This document shows positions 57,445-64,000 of a stretch of DNA of 64,000 bases, one piece after another. The DNA comes from Blastocatellia bacterium (lineage in GTDB: Bacteria > Acidobacteriota > Blastocatellia > Chloracidobacteriales > JADJPF01), in contig JADJPF010000020.1 of assembly GCA_016713405.1 (NCBI GenBank), positions 1 through 64,000 on the forward strand, in the 5' to 3' direction. A model generated the notes under the pieces. That model saw only the letters and a program-made list of their open reading frames with translations, was not told the DNA's origin and did not search any database. The position numbers were made by a program, and so were the translations under genes. Within the stretch, counting starts at the first letter, position 1, and each line of letters opens with the position of its first letter.

Positions 57445-57845
57445 TGAAAACTGTAGTATTAGACACAGATTTAGTTTCCTTTTTATTTAAAGGAGATACT
57501 AGAGGAGATTGGTATAAACCTTATTTAGAAGGAAGTATTTTAGTAATTTCATTTATGACTATAGCTGAATTAGATCGTTGGACATTGGAACGCAACTGGG
57601 GAGACACAAGAAAAGAAAAAATGGAGCAACATTTAAAGAAGTTTGTTTTTGTTCCTTATGATAGGCAATTATGCTTAAAATGGGCTGAAGCCTGCTATTC
57701 TGCGCGTCGTAATGGTAAACCCATATCAACTTCTGACGCTTGGGTTGCCGCCACTGCTTTATTATTTGATCTTCCTTTGCTTACTCATAATAAAAATGAT
57801 TATCTTGGTGTTGATGGACTTACTCTTATATCTGAAACTCTTTAA
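57444..57845 (+). CDS. PIN-domain ribonuclease toxin (VapC-type)
   Basis: A 133-residue PIN protein with the acidic active-site residues: Asp in VVLDTD (residue 7 or 9), Glu in TIAELDRW, and Asp in STSDAWVAATAL, plus the C-terminal HNKNDYLGVDGLTLIS. PIN toxins cleave tRNA or other RNA. The gene begins within the last base of the antitoxin gene. Its 3' end overlaps the convergent Uma2 gene by four bases. It interrupts the hsd locus between hsdR and the hsdS remnant. Confidence 0.87.
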   Translation: MKTVVLDTDLVSFLFKGDTRGDWYKPYLEGSILVISFMTIAELDRWTLERNWGDTRKEKMEQHLKKFVFVPYDRQLCLKWAEACYSARRNGKPISTSDAWVAATALLFDLPLLTHNKNDYLGVDGLTLISETL

Positions 57846-58414
57846 TCAAATGTTATTCCAGCATAAATATCACTTAGTAACAAACTACAGTCAATGCTAT
57901 TTAATGAAATTGTTGCAGTTAAATCTGCTATGTCATAGCTAAACCACTCTCCATTGTCTTGTTTAACATAATGGGTAATTTGTGGCTGTGATTGGGAAAC
58001 AAGCAAGTATTCTTGCAAAGTTTCTATTGCTCTATAGGCTTGTAATTTTCGTCCTCTGTCGGCTGCTTCGGTACTTGCAGAAAGCACTTCAAACACTAGA
58101 ACAGGATTAGTTAGTGTATCTATTCCTGATATTTTCTCAAAGTTTCCCTCACAAGCAACACTTACATCTGGATAGCGATAAGGTGGAAAATTAGGTGTGT
58201 TAATTGGGATTTCACTTATAAAAGATTTACATCTTCTGCCTTTAAGTTGAACATATAGTTCGCCGTGAATATTGCCTGCGATTTGCCCATGTTCAGGGCT
58301 TCCACCACTCATGCAAACAATATCGCCGTCCCAATATTCATAGCGAGCATGACCGACTTTTTCCAATGCAAAATATTCTTCCAACGTGTAGTAATGTTTA
58401 GGATTAGCTGACAT
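57842..58414 (-). CDS. Uma2 family nuclease-like protein (tandem copy A)
   Basis: A 190-residue Uma2 member starting at ATG 58414 (MSANPKHYYTL), preceded by GAAAGG; an upstream GTG would add three residues. Core motifs: HARYEYWDGDIVCMSGG at the N-terminus, PDVSVACEGNFEKI, NPVLVFEVLSASTEAADRGRK (the E-V-L catalytic strand) and RAIETLQEYLLVSQ. It is near-identical to the next gene in the first 24 and the last 100 residues, and differs mainly in the middle (around HGQIAGNIHGELYVQLKGRRC). It is a recent duplicate, placed in the hsd region. Confidence 0.87.
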   Translation of the reverse strand: MSANPKHYYTLEEYFALEKVGHARYEYWDGDIVCMSGGSPEHGQIAGNIHGELYVQLKGRRCKSFISEIPINTPNFPPYRYPDVSVACEGNFEKISGIDTLTNPVLVFEVLSASTEAADRGRKLQAYRAIETLQEYLLVSQSQPQITHYVKQDNGEWFSYDIADLTATISLNSIDCSLLLSDIYAGITFD

Positions 58415-58446
58415 TGATTTCACCTTTCTTCTATAAGCTATTTTCC

Positions 58447-59019
58447 TTAATCAAATCTTATCCCTGCATAAATATCACTTAGTAACAAACTACAGTTAAT
58501 GCTATTTAATGAAATTGTTGCTGTTAAATCTGCTATGTCATAGCTAAACCACTCTCCATTGTCTTGTTTAACATAATGGGTAATTTGTGGCTGTGATTGG
58601 GAAACAAGCACATATTCTTGCAAAGTCTCTATTGCTCTATACGCTTGTAATTTTCGCCCTCTGTCCGCTGATTCGGTACTTGCAGAAAGCACTTCAAAGA
58701 CTACAACTGGATTAGTTAATGTATCTATACCTAATATTTTCTCAAAGTTTTCCCCACAAGCAACACTTACATCTGGATAGCGATAAGGTGGAAAATTAGG
58801 TGTATTAATTGGGATTTCACTATTAAAAGCTTCACAATTTCGCCCTTTAAGTTGCTGGTGTAGTTCAGAAAATATATTTCCCCCAATCCTTGCATGTTCT
58901 TTACTTCCGCCACTCATGCAAACAATATCGCCATCCCAATATTCATAACGAGCATGACCGACTTTTTCCAATGCAAAATATTCTTCTAACGTGTAGTAAT
59001 GTTTAGGGTTAGCTGACAT
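58447..59019 (-). CDS. Uma2 family nuclease-like protein (tandem copy B)
   Basis: The second copy of the duplicated Uma2 gene, 190 residues, with the same N-terminus (MSANPKHYYTLEEYFALEK) and the same conserved motifs as copy A. Its ribosome-binding site GAAAGG overlaps the last codons and stop of the hsdS remnant, so translation was coupled to hsdS. Copy A is preceded by a related AAGAAAGGTGAAATC leader, which suggests that the duplication included the hsdS tail. Divergence is concentrated in the region around HARIGGNIFSELHQQLKGRNC. Confidence 0.87.
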   Translation of the reverse strand: MSANPKHYYTLEEYFALEKVGHARYEYWDGDIVCMSGGSKEHARIGGNIFSELHQQLKGRNCEAFNSEIPINTPNFPPYRYPDVSVACGENFEKILGIDTLTNPVVVFEVLSASTESADRGRKLQAYRAIETLQEYVLVSQSQPQITHYVKQDNGEWFSYDIADLTATISLNSINCSLLLSDIYAGIRFD

Positions 59020-59024
59020 TGGTT

Positions 59025-60160
59025 TTACCTTTCTTCTATTGGAATATCCAAGTCTGACACATCAATTTCACCTGAAATTAGCTTAGGTAAGAGCATGTCG
59101 CGGGTTTGCTTTAATATTTTGTTATGATTTCTTTAAATTTTCAAAAGTAAATATTGGCTAAATTTCATGAATCAAAATAAGCTAATAGTTTTGATTCTGG
59201 TACAAGAAAAGGCAATAAATAAACTTATTTGATTTAATCACTACAGCAGCATCATTTTTATAAAGTTATGTGTTTGAACATTAAAAAAAACATATTTTAG
59301 TGATATTTTGGTTTTAACATAAAAAGGTAATCTACAGGACCAATTATATCAATCAACAAAAAAGCTTTCAAAATTACCTTTCGACCAACTATAATTCTTA
59401 GCTTTTTACATACCAAATATTATTCCAATTCTAACAATCCCCTTGAGCCATAAACAAGATATTTTGATATGTCTCTTTGATCTGCTCCAAATCTTTGCCA
59501 TAATTCAAGAGAAACAACTTCTCCAAGTTTTTCACCTCCCACCCAGCCGGAATCATCCCAAGCGGCGACTCAACGAACTTTGCTTGCTCGTGTCCAGGAA
59601 AGCGAAACTTAACAAACCACTCTTGGTAAATCATCCGCGCCATTTCTTCTAAGATCTTGATGCGGCGCGAGTTGTTTTCTATTAGCTCATCGTAGGCCGA
59701 AAGAATCGCGGCAATGCGGCGTTGGGTTGGGAGTGGAGGAACTATAATGTCAGCACGTTTAATTATTTCTGTATCAACAGCAGGATATGAGCACCTTTAG
59801 CAGATCAAGTAGTCTCAAGTAAACTTTGATTTTATAACTTAGTACTTAAATAAAAAATATTTATCTATAATGTCTTAAAACAGCAAATCCTGTTGAAACA
59901 ATAACATTTGGTTTAGGATTTTTGCATAGAAAAGATCTTCTATTTGGTCTTACAGTTCACAAACTGTACTACCATTTCTAACTAATCAGTTTTGGCTTAG
60001 CATCCTTAAAAAACATTTTTTGGGTATCAAGTAAAACTCCCTCCCCAACAGAGGAAATATCAATATATTCTATTTCATCAAAAGAAAATTTATTCCCTGT
60101 ATTTGACTGGTTTAAAACACATATTTCATCTAATTTTACTTTTTCCCAATCTTTGCTCAT
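59025..60160 (-). pseudogene. hsdS: Type I restriction specificity subunit, multiply disrupted
   Basis: The DNA-recognition subunit of the type I system, about 1136 bases, close to a normal hsdS. In order: the first target-recognition domain (60160-59978, MSKDWEKVKLDEICVL; then TVRPNRRSF and VIVSTGFAVLR), the central conserved helices (IIVPPLPTQRRIAAIL, ENNSRRIKILEEMARM) at about 59750-59600, the second domain (WEVKNLEKLFLLNYGKDL; then VYGSRGLLE and IIVGRK) and the C-terminal RDMLLPKLISGEIDVSDLD ending at 59025. At least five frame changes and several stops (for example after AKPKLIS and near ETT) break it. It cannot make a full HsdS as read. Confidence 0.88.
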
Positions 60161-60177
60161 TTTTATTTTAATCCTTG

Positions 60178-60522
60178 TTATGCAACAGCAACATCTTTAA
60201 CTTGTTCATTTTCTTTTACATAATCTGAATAAGACACAAATTTTATATCTTCTTCAGGAATACCTGCTTCAATCATATCTTGAACTATACCTTGTTCTAT
60301 TCCATCCCACTCTATTAAAACTTTTCCGTCCCTTATTCTTGTGTGAATAGTAACATCATGAACTCTGCCTGGTTTATCCCAACCTACAACTAATAACAAA
60401 TACTCGTCGCGTGCTGTGTCGCAAACAGGAATAGTTTCTAAATGTCCATGACTAGGTTTATATTGTGCATAGTTTAATATTATATCCTGCAATACTTTAC
60501 GGTAGTTCTCTAGTTTGTCCAT
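60178..60522 (-). CDS. xisI: XisI family protein
   Basis: A 114-residue protein of the XisI family, originally found as an accessory to excision of the fdxN element in heterocyst-forming cyanobacteria, usually paired with XisH. The signature LLLVVGWDKPGRVHDVTIHTRIRDGKVLIEWDGIEQGI is complete. Here no XisH gene adjoins it: it lies alone between hsdM and the hsdS remnant, a position where mobile accessory genes often sit. Its role outside cyanobacterial excision is unknown. A lone XisI suggests gene loss of its partner or an independent function. Confidence 0.88.
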   Translation of the reverse strand: MDKLENYRKVLQDIILNYAQYKPSHGHLETIPVCDTARDEYLLLVVGWDKPGRVHDVTIHTRIRDGKVLIEWDGIEQGIVQDMIEAGIPEEDIKFVSYSDYVKENEQVKDVAVA

Positions 60523-60569
60523 AAAACTATTTTCTTCTTTTTGAGGATTAAAAATTAATATTTTATCTA

Positions 60570-62188
60570 TTATTCCATTTGCTCTAGCAGTTTACCAATG
60601 TTGTCCGCTATTTGTGTTTCTAGCTCTCATGTGCTTCTAGGTTAAGGCTTTCTAGCTCTTCGTTTAACTCTGTAAGCCGCGCCTTAAAATCAAAATCTTC
60701 CGCACTTTTTTCTGTTACTCCTACATAACGCCCAGGGTTTAAGCTCCAACCTTGCGCTGCGATTTCATCAATGGTTGCTACTCTGCAAAGCCCTGCAATA
60801 TCTACATAAATATTACTAGGGAATTTTTCTAGCAGCATTTCTTTAGTGTTTTGTTGGTTTTCGATTTCTTCGCCTCGATAAAGTCGGACAATGTTTGCTA
60901 GAAATTCTACTTGCTCATCAGTAAATTCCCGATGGGCGCGGTCAATTTGCTTATAAATTGCTCGTGCATCAATAAATAAAACTTTGTCTTTGCGTGCAGT
61001 GTCGCGCTTGCCTTTGTCTAAAAACCAAAGCGTACAAGGCAAAGTAACCGTGTAAAAGAAATTAGAGCCAACTGACACCATTACATCAACTACGCCAGCT
61101 TCTACTAGTTTTTGCCTAAGCGTAGCTTCAGAACTACGAGCATCAGAGGCAGAATTAGCCATTACAAAACCGGCTCGGCCACGCTCATTTAAGGCACTGT
61201 AAAAAATTTGTATCCAAAGATAGTTAGCGTTATCTACGCTAGGCATTCCTAAAGGAAAGCGTTTGCTATCGTCTTTAAGCTTAGTTTTATCTACGGAATT
61301 AACATTAAATGGAGGGTTAGCCATTACAAAATCAAATTCGCCTACAGCTTTGTGAGGGTCGTCATAGTAGCTAATAGCTTCTTTAACATCGCCAGAAAGC
61401 CCATGAACAGCCAAGTTCATCTTACATAGCCTAACAGTTTCACCAACTTTTTCTTGTCCATAAATAGAAATCTCTGCATTAGGGTCTTTCTTATGGTTTT
61501 CAACAAAATTTGCACTTTGGACAAACATGCCGCCTGAACCACAAGCAGGGTCAAGAATCTTGCCATGAAAAGGCTCTATGATTTCTACAATTAGCTTTAC
61601 TATTGATGTAGGCGTGAAAAATTCCCCGCCTTTTTGACCTTCAGACATAGCAAAACTACCCAGAAAATATTCATAAATTTTACCAAAAGCGTCTCCCTCA
61701 ATATCTGTAGGAATTGAGTTTATTAGCTTTAATAGCTCTAGGATTGTACTTTTCTCTAAAATCGCATAATTTTGAGGTAAAACACCTTTAAGGTCTTCAT
61801 TTTCTGCTTCAATGAGCTTCATTGCTTGATTGATGGCTAAAGCAATATCGCGGTCTTCTGGTAGCTCAATTAGCTTAGAAAAACGGGCTTCCGTTGGCAG
61901 ATACAAAACCCCGCTAGCTTGATAATCAGTCTTGCCTATTTGCCGCCTACCGCTAGTTTTACCAGCTAATTCTTTTTCAACTTTAGAAAATTTATAGTCT
62001 GCATACTTAAGAAAAATTAGCCCAAGCACAGGAATAGAATATTCAGCAGATTTTAGATTAGAGTTAGCACGAAGCTGATCGGCAAGGCTCCAAAGCTTTT
62101 TCTCCAAGTCAGCTAAATTATTTTTAGCCTTAGGTTCTTGTGGTTTTAATTCAGTAAAACTATCAAATAAAGAAGGTTGGTTTTCCAT
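60570..62188 (-). pseudogene. hsdM: Type I modification methyltransferase subunit, C-terminal frameshift
   Basis: The adenine-N6 methyltransferase that pairs with HsdS and HsdR. Full catalytic core: N-terminal helical domain (DQLRANSNLKSAEY), FTPTSIVKLIVEII, SAM-binding DPACGSGGM (near residue 211) and catalytic NPPFN (near 289). The reading frame ends at TAG 60620 after LEAHES, but one base further on another frame continues as LETQIADNIGKLLEQME to 60570, the typical HsdM C-terminus. So a one-base loss near 60623-60630 trims about 16 residues, likely with limited effect. The gene starts 102 bases upstream of the terminator-flanked small ORF region, and xisI follows it downstream. Confidence 0.88.
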
Positions 62189-62290
62189 CGTTCTAGCCTT
62201 TGTTATTGAGATTTAGAACCTTAAAACAATAGTCAATATTACACGATTAGTTTTAATAGGGTTAAAGTCGTCTATTTAAGAGGGGTTATT

Positions 62291-62407
62291 ATGTATTTTA
62301 TTAATGGTTGGTTCAAGCCAAAATGCAAAGCTCATCAACAACCATTTAGGATTTATTTGTATTACTTTTGTATTACTTACATTTTGACTTTTGGGTTAAA
62401 GACTTGA
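62291..62407 (+). CDS. Possible small membrane-associated peptide
   Basis: A 38-codon ORF with AGAGGGG five bases before its ATG. The sequence begins MYFINGWFKPKCKAHQQ and ends in a hydrophobic, tyrosine-rich segment (RIYLYYFCITYILTFG), so it could insert in a membrane. A terminator follows within 13 bases, as for an independent small transcript. No homology evidence. Confidence 0.4.
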   Translation: MYFINGWFKPKCKAHQQPFRIYLYYFCITYILTFGLKT

Positions 62408-62419
62408 ACAAGTGTCGCT

Positions 62420-62470
62420 ATAGGTGCTATTGTTGGCAGTTGCACCTATTATTATTATTAGCTTTTTTTT
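62420..62470 (+). terminator. Intrinsic terminator after the small ORF
   Basis: 8-bp stem ATAGGTGC/GCACCTAT with a 14-base loop, followed by a TTATTATTATTAG stretch and a run of nine Ts. Confidence 0.65.
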
Positions 62471-62513
62471 AACTACATTTAACTACAATAATTAAGTAGC
62501 GTTGGAGGAATAA

Positions 62514-64000
62514 ATGAGCGCAGAAGTCGCCCTTTCAAAATACGCTGGGTTGGATCGTCAAACCCTAATTGGCATCTATAGAAATATTTATCTTTCCCGT
62601 CGTCTTGATGATAAAGAAATACAATTAAAGAGCCAGAACAAAATATTTTTTCAAATTAGCGGTGCAGGCCATGAAGCAATACTTGTAGCCGCTGGTCTAG
62701 TCTTAAAACCTGGTTATGATTGGTTTTATGCCTATTATCGAGATCGTGCTTTAGCCTTACAGCTTGGAATGACTGCAACAGAAATGTTGCAATCAGCAGT
62801 TGGCGCAGAAGCAGATCCTAACTCTGGTGGTCGTCAAATGCCTTCACATTGGGGACATAAAGACTTAAATATAGTGTCTAAATCTAGCCCTACTGGAACA
62901 CAGTTTCTTCAAGCTGTTGGTTGTGCTGAAGCAGGCCGTTATTACAACGCTTTTAAGGACAATTTTGCTGACCGTGCAAATCAATTTAAGCAAGATGAAG
63001 TTATTTATGTTTCAACTGGCGATGGTACAACTAGCCAAGGAGAATTTTTTGAGTCGCTAAACACAGCTTGTAACTTAAAATTGCCTGTTCTTTATTTGGT
63101 AGAAGACAATGGTTATGCTATTTCAGTACCAAAAGAAGTACAAACTGCTGGCGGAAGCATTTCAAAATTGCTAGTTGGCTATCCTAATTTATTTATTAAG
63201 GAAGTAGACGGAACAGACCCTATTGCAAGCTATCAAGTTCTAAGAGAAGCAGTAACTTATTGCCGTATGCGACGAGGCCCGGCCCTAGTACACGCTCATG
63301 TAATCAGACCTTATTCCCACTCATTATCCGACGAAGAAAAGCTTTATAAACCACCTTCTGAACGTAGCGAAGAAGAAAAACGTGATCCAGTAAAAACATT
63401 TGCACAATTTTTGTTAGATGAAAAAATCTTAACAGAAAAAGAACTTACAGAATTAAAGCAAAGTGTAGATGATGAGGTAAACAGGGCCGCAGATGTAGCA
63501 TTAAGCAGCCCTCAGCCAACTAAAGACACTGCCGCTAATTATGTTTACTCGCCAGATGTTGACCCTACTTCAGAAGCATTTTCTACACCAGCAGAACTAG
63601 CAGGAGGAACACCAGGCACAGTAGTAGATTTAATTAATTATTGTCTTCGTGATGAAATGGCTAAAGACCCAAGAATTGTAGTTTTTGGCGAAGATGTTGC
63701 AGATTGCTCCAAAGAAGAATATTTAGAACAAGTTAAAGGCAAAGGCGGAGTGTTTAAGGTGACTGCCGGGTTGCAACGTCGCTATGGTGGCATGAGGGTT
63801 TTTAATTCTCCGTTAGCCGAAGCTAACATTGTTGGTCGTGCAATAGGAATGGCAACACGTGGGCTAAAGCCTGTTGTTGAAATTCAGTTTTTTGATTATA
63901 TCTGGCCTGCTATGATGCAAATACGTAATGAGTTGGCTGTATTGCGCTGGCGTTCCAACAACGCTTTTTCTTGTTCTGCTGTGCTTCGCGTCCCGATTGG
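62514..64000 (+). CDS. Fused 2-oxoacid dehydrogenase E1 alpha-beta subunit (partial, runs off the right edge)
   Basis: Thiamine-pyrophosphate-dependent decarboxylase of a 2-oxoacid dehydrogenase complex (branched-chain or pyruvate type). Start ATG 62514 after TTGGAGGAATAA. The alpha part has SGAGHEAILVAAG, YRDRALALQLG and the TPP motif GDGTTSQGEFFESLN...ENGYAIS; from about residue 375 the beta part begins (DLINYCLRDEMAKDP; VFGEDVA; FNSPLAEANIVGRAIGMA). Usually these are two genes; here they are joined in one frame. The window ends after 495 codons, before the beta domain is complete. The acceptor E2 and E3 genes would be expected downstream. Confidence 0.92.
   Translation, partial: MSAEVALSKYAGLDRQTLIGIYRNIYLSRRLDDKEIQLKSQNKIFFQISGAGHEAILVAAGLVLKPGYDWFYAYYRDRALALQLGMTATEMLQSAVGAEADPNSGGRQMPSHWGHKDLNIVSKSSPTGTQFLQAVGCAEAGRYYNAFKDNFADRANQFKQDEVIYVSTGDGTTSQGEFFESLNTACNLKLPVLYLVEDNGYAISVPKEVQTAGGSISKLLVGYPNLFIKEVDGTDPIASYQVLREAVTYCRMRRGPALVHAHVIRPYSHSLSDEEKLYKPPSERSEEEKRDPVKTFAQFLLDEKILTEKELTELKQSVDDEVNRAADVALSSPQPTKDTAANYVYSPDVDPTSEAFSTPAELAGGTPGTVVDLINYCLRDEMAKDPRIVVFGEDVADCSKEEYLEQVKGKGGVFKVTAGLQRRYGGMRVFNSPLAEANIVGRAIGMATRGLKPVVEIQFFDYIWPAMMQIRNELAVLRWRSNNAFSCSAVLRVPI

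Noticed and set aside
53948..62188. A functioning type I restriction-modification system
   Set aside because: All three subunit genes carry lesions as read (stop in hsdR, decayed hsdS, C-terminal shift in hsdM), so activity cannot be claimed.

Overview
The window is AT-rich DNA (by eye roughly mid-30s % G+C, not computed) from a Gram-negative, respiring bacterium. The outer membrane is shown by lipid A genes (lpxB, lpxD), a TonB energy transducer, a B12-riboswitch-controlled TonB-dependent receptor and an RND efflux pump. Respiration is shown by a Rieske/cytochrome b-c complex and a type II NADH dehydrogenase; catalase, pyruvate:ferredoxin oxidoreductase and a fused 2-oxoacid dehydrogenase E1 are also present. 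A TonB with a polyproline tract followed by GGVx tetrapeptide repeats, a zinc-ribbon Ser/Thr kinase fused to an ATPase and TPRs, and GC-rich REP-like palindromes in AT-rich DNA together suggest an Acidobacteriota-like organism. That placement is an inference, not proven.

Layout. 1-7.5 kb: secreted and exported proteins, an M20 peptidase, two nucleoside-type ABC permeases (one frameshifted), two small membrane proteins, glpX. 7.7-12.2 kb: HAE1-type RND pump (frameshifted) and its adaptor. 12.6-18.8 kb: a lysine-rich unknown, an ATP-grasp protein, tRNA-Cys and tRNA-Gly, nifJ and TonB. 18.8-19.6 kb: a cluster of palindromic repeats. 19.6-25.0 kb: one long co-directional run, Rieske, cytochrome b-c fusion, small membrane protein, a frameshifted helical protein, two tandem radical SAM/SPASM-like enzymes and a lipoprotein, with the last three genes overlapping. 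25-29.1 kb: small unknowns, GNAT, lpxB, yjbQ. 29.4-34.1 kb: kinase-ATPase-TPR regulator and a secreted partner. 34.2-39.0 kb: a bacterial alpha-2-macroglobulin broken by two compensating frameshifts. 39.2-42.3 kb: GT2 glycosyltransferase and catalase. 42.4-48.4 kb: hybrid histidine kinase with an in-frame amber codon, a sigma-54 activator, then tandem palindromic sites, a -24/-12 promoter and the doxX/NDH-2 genes. 48.6-53.2 kb: Uma2 nuclease-like protein, lpxD, cobalamin riboswitch, BtuB-like receptor. 53.3-62.2 kb: an accessory/defence region with an aspartic-protease-like gene, an antitoxin-like gene, a type I restriction-modification system in which all three hsd genes are damaged, a VapBC-type pair, two duplicated Uma2 genes and a lone xisI. 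62.3-64 kb: a small ORF with its own terminator and the start of a fused E1 gene.

Two themes stand out. First, the respiratory-complex genes run directly into a tightly coupled tandem radical SAM cassette, the best candidate here for an undescribed modification system. Second, otherwise well-preserved genes carry lesions: single-base frameshifts in an ABC permease, the RND pump, the helical protein, the A2M (two) and hsdM, and in-frame stops in a histidine kinase and hsdR. hsdS carries many lesions. Those in hsdS look like real decay; the isolated ones could be either real or sequencing/assembly errors.
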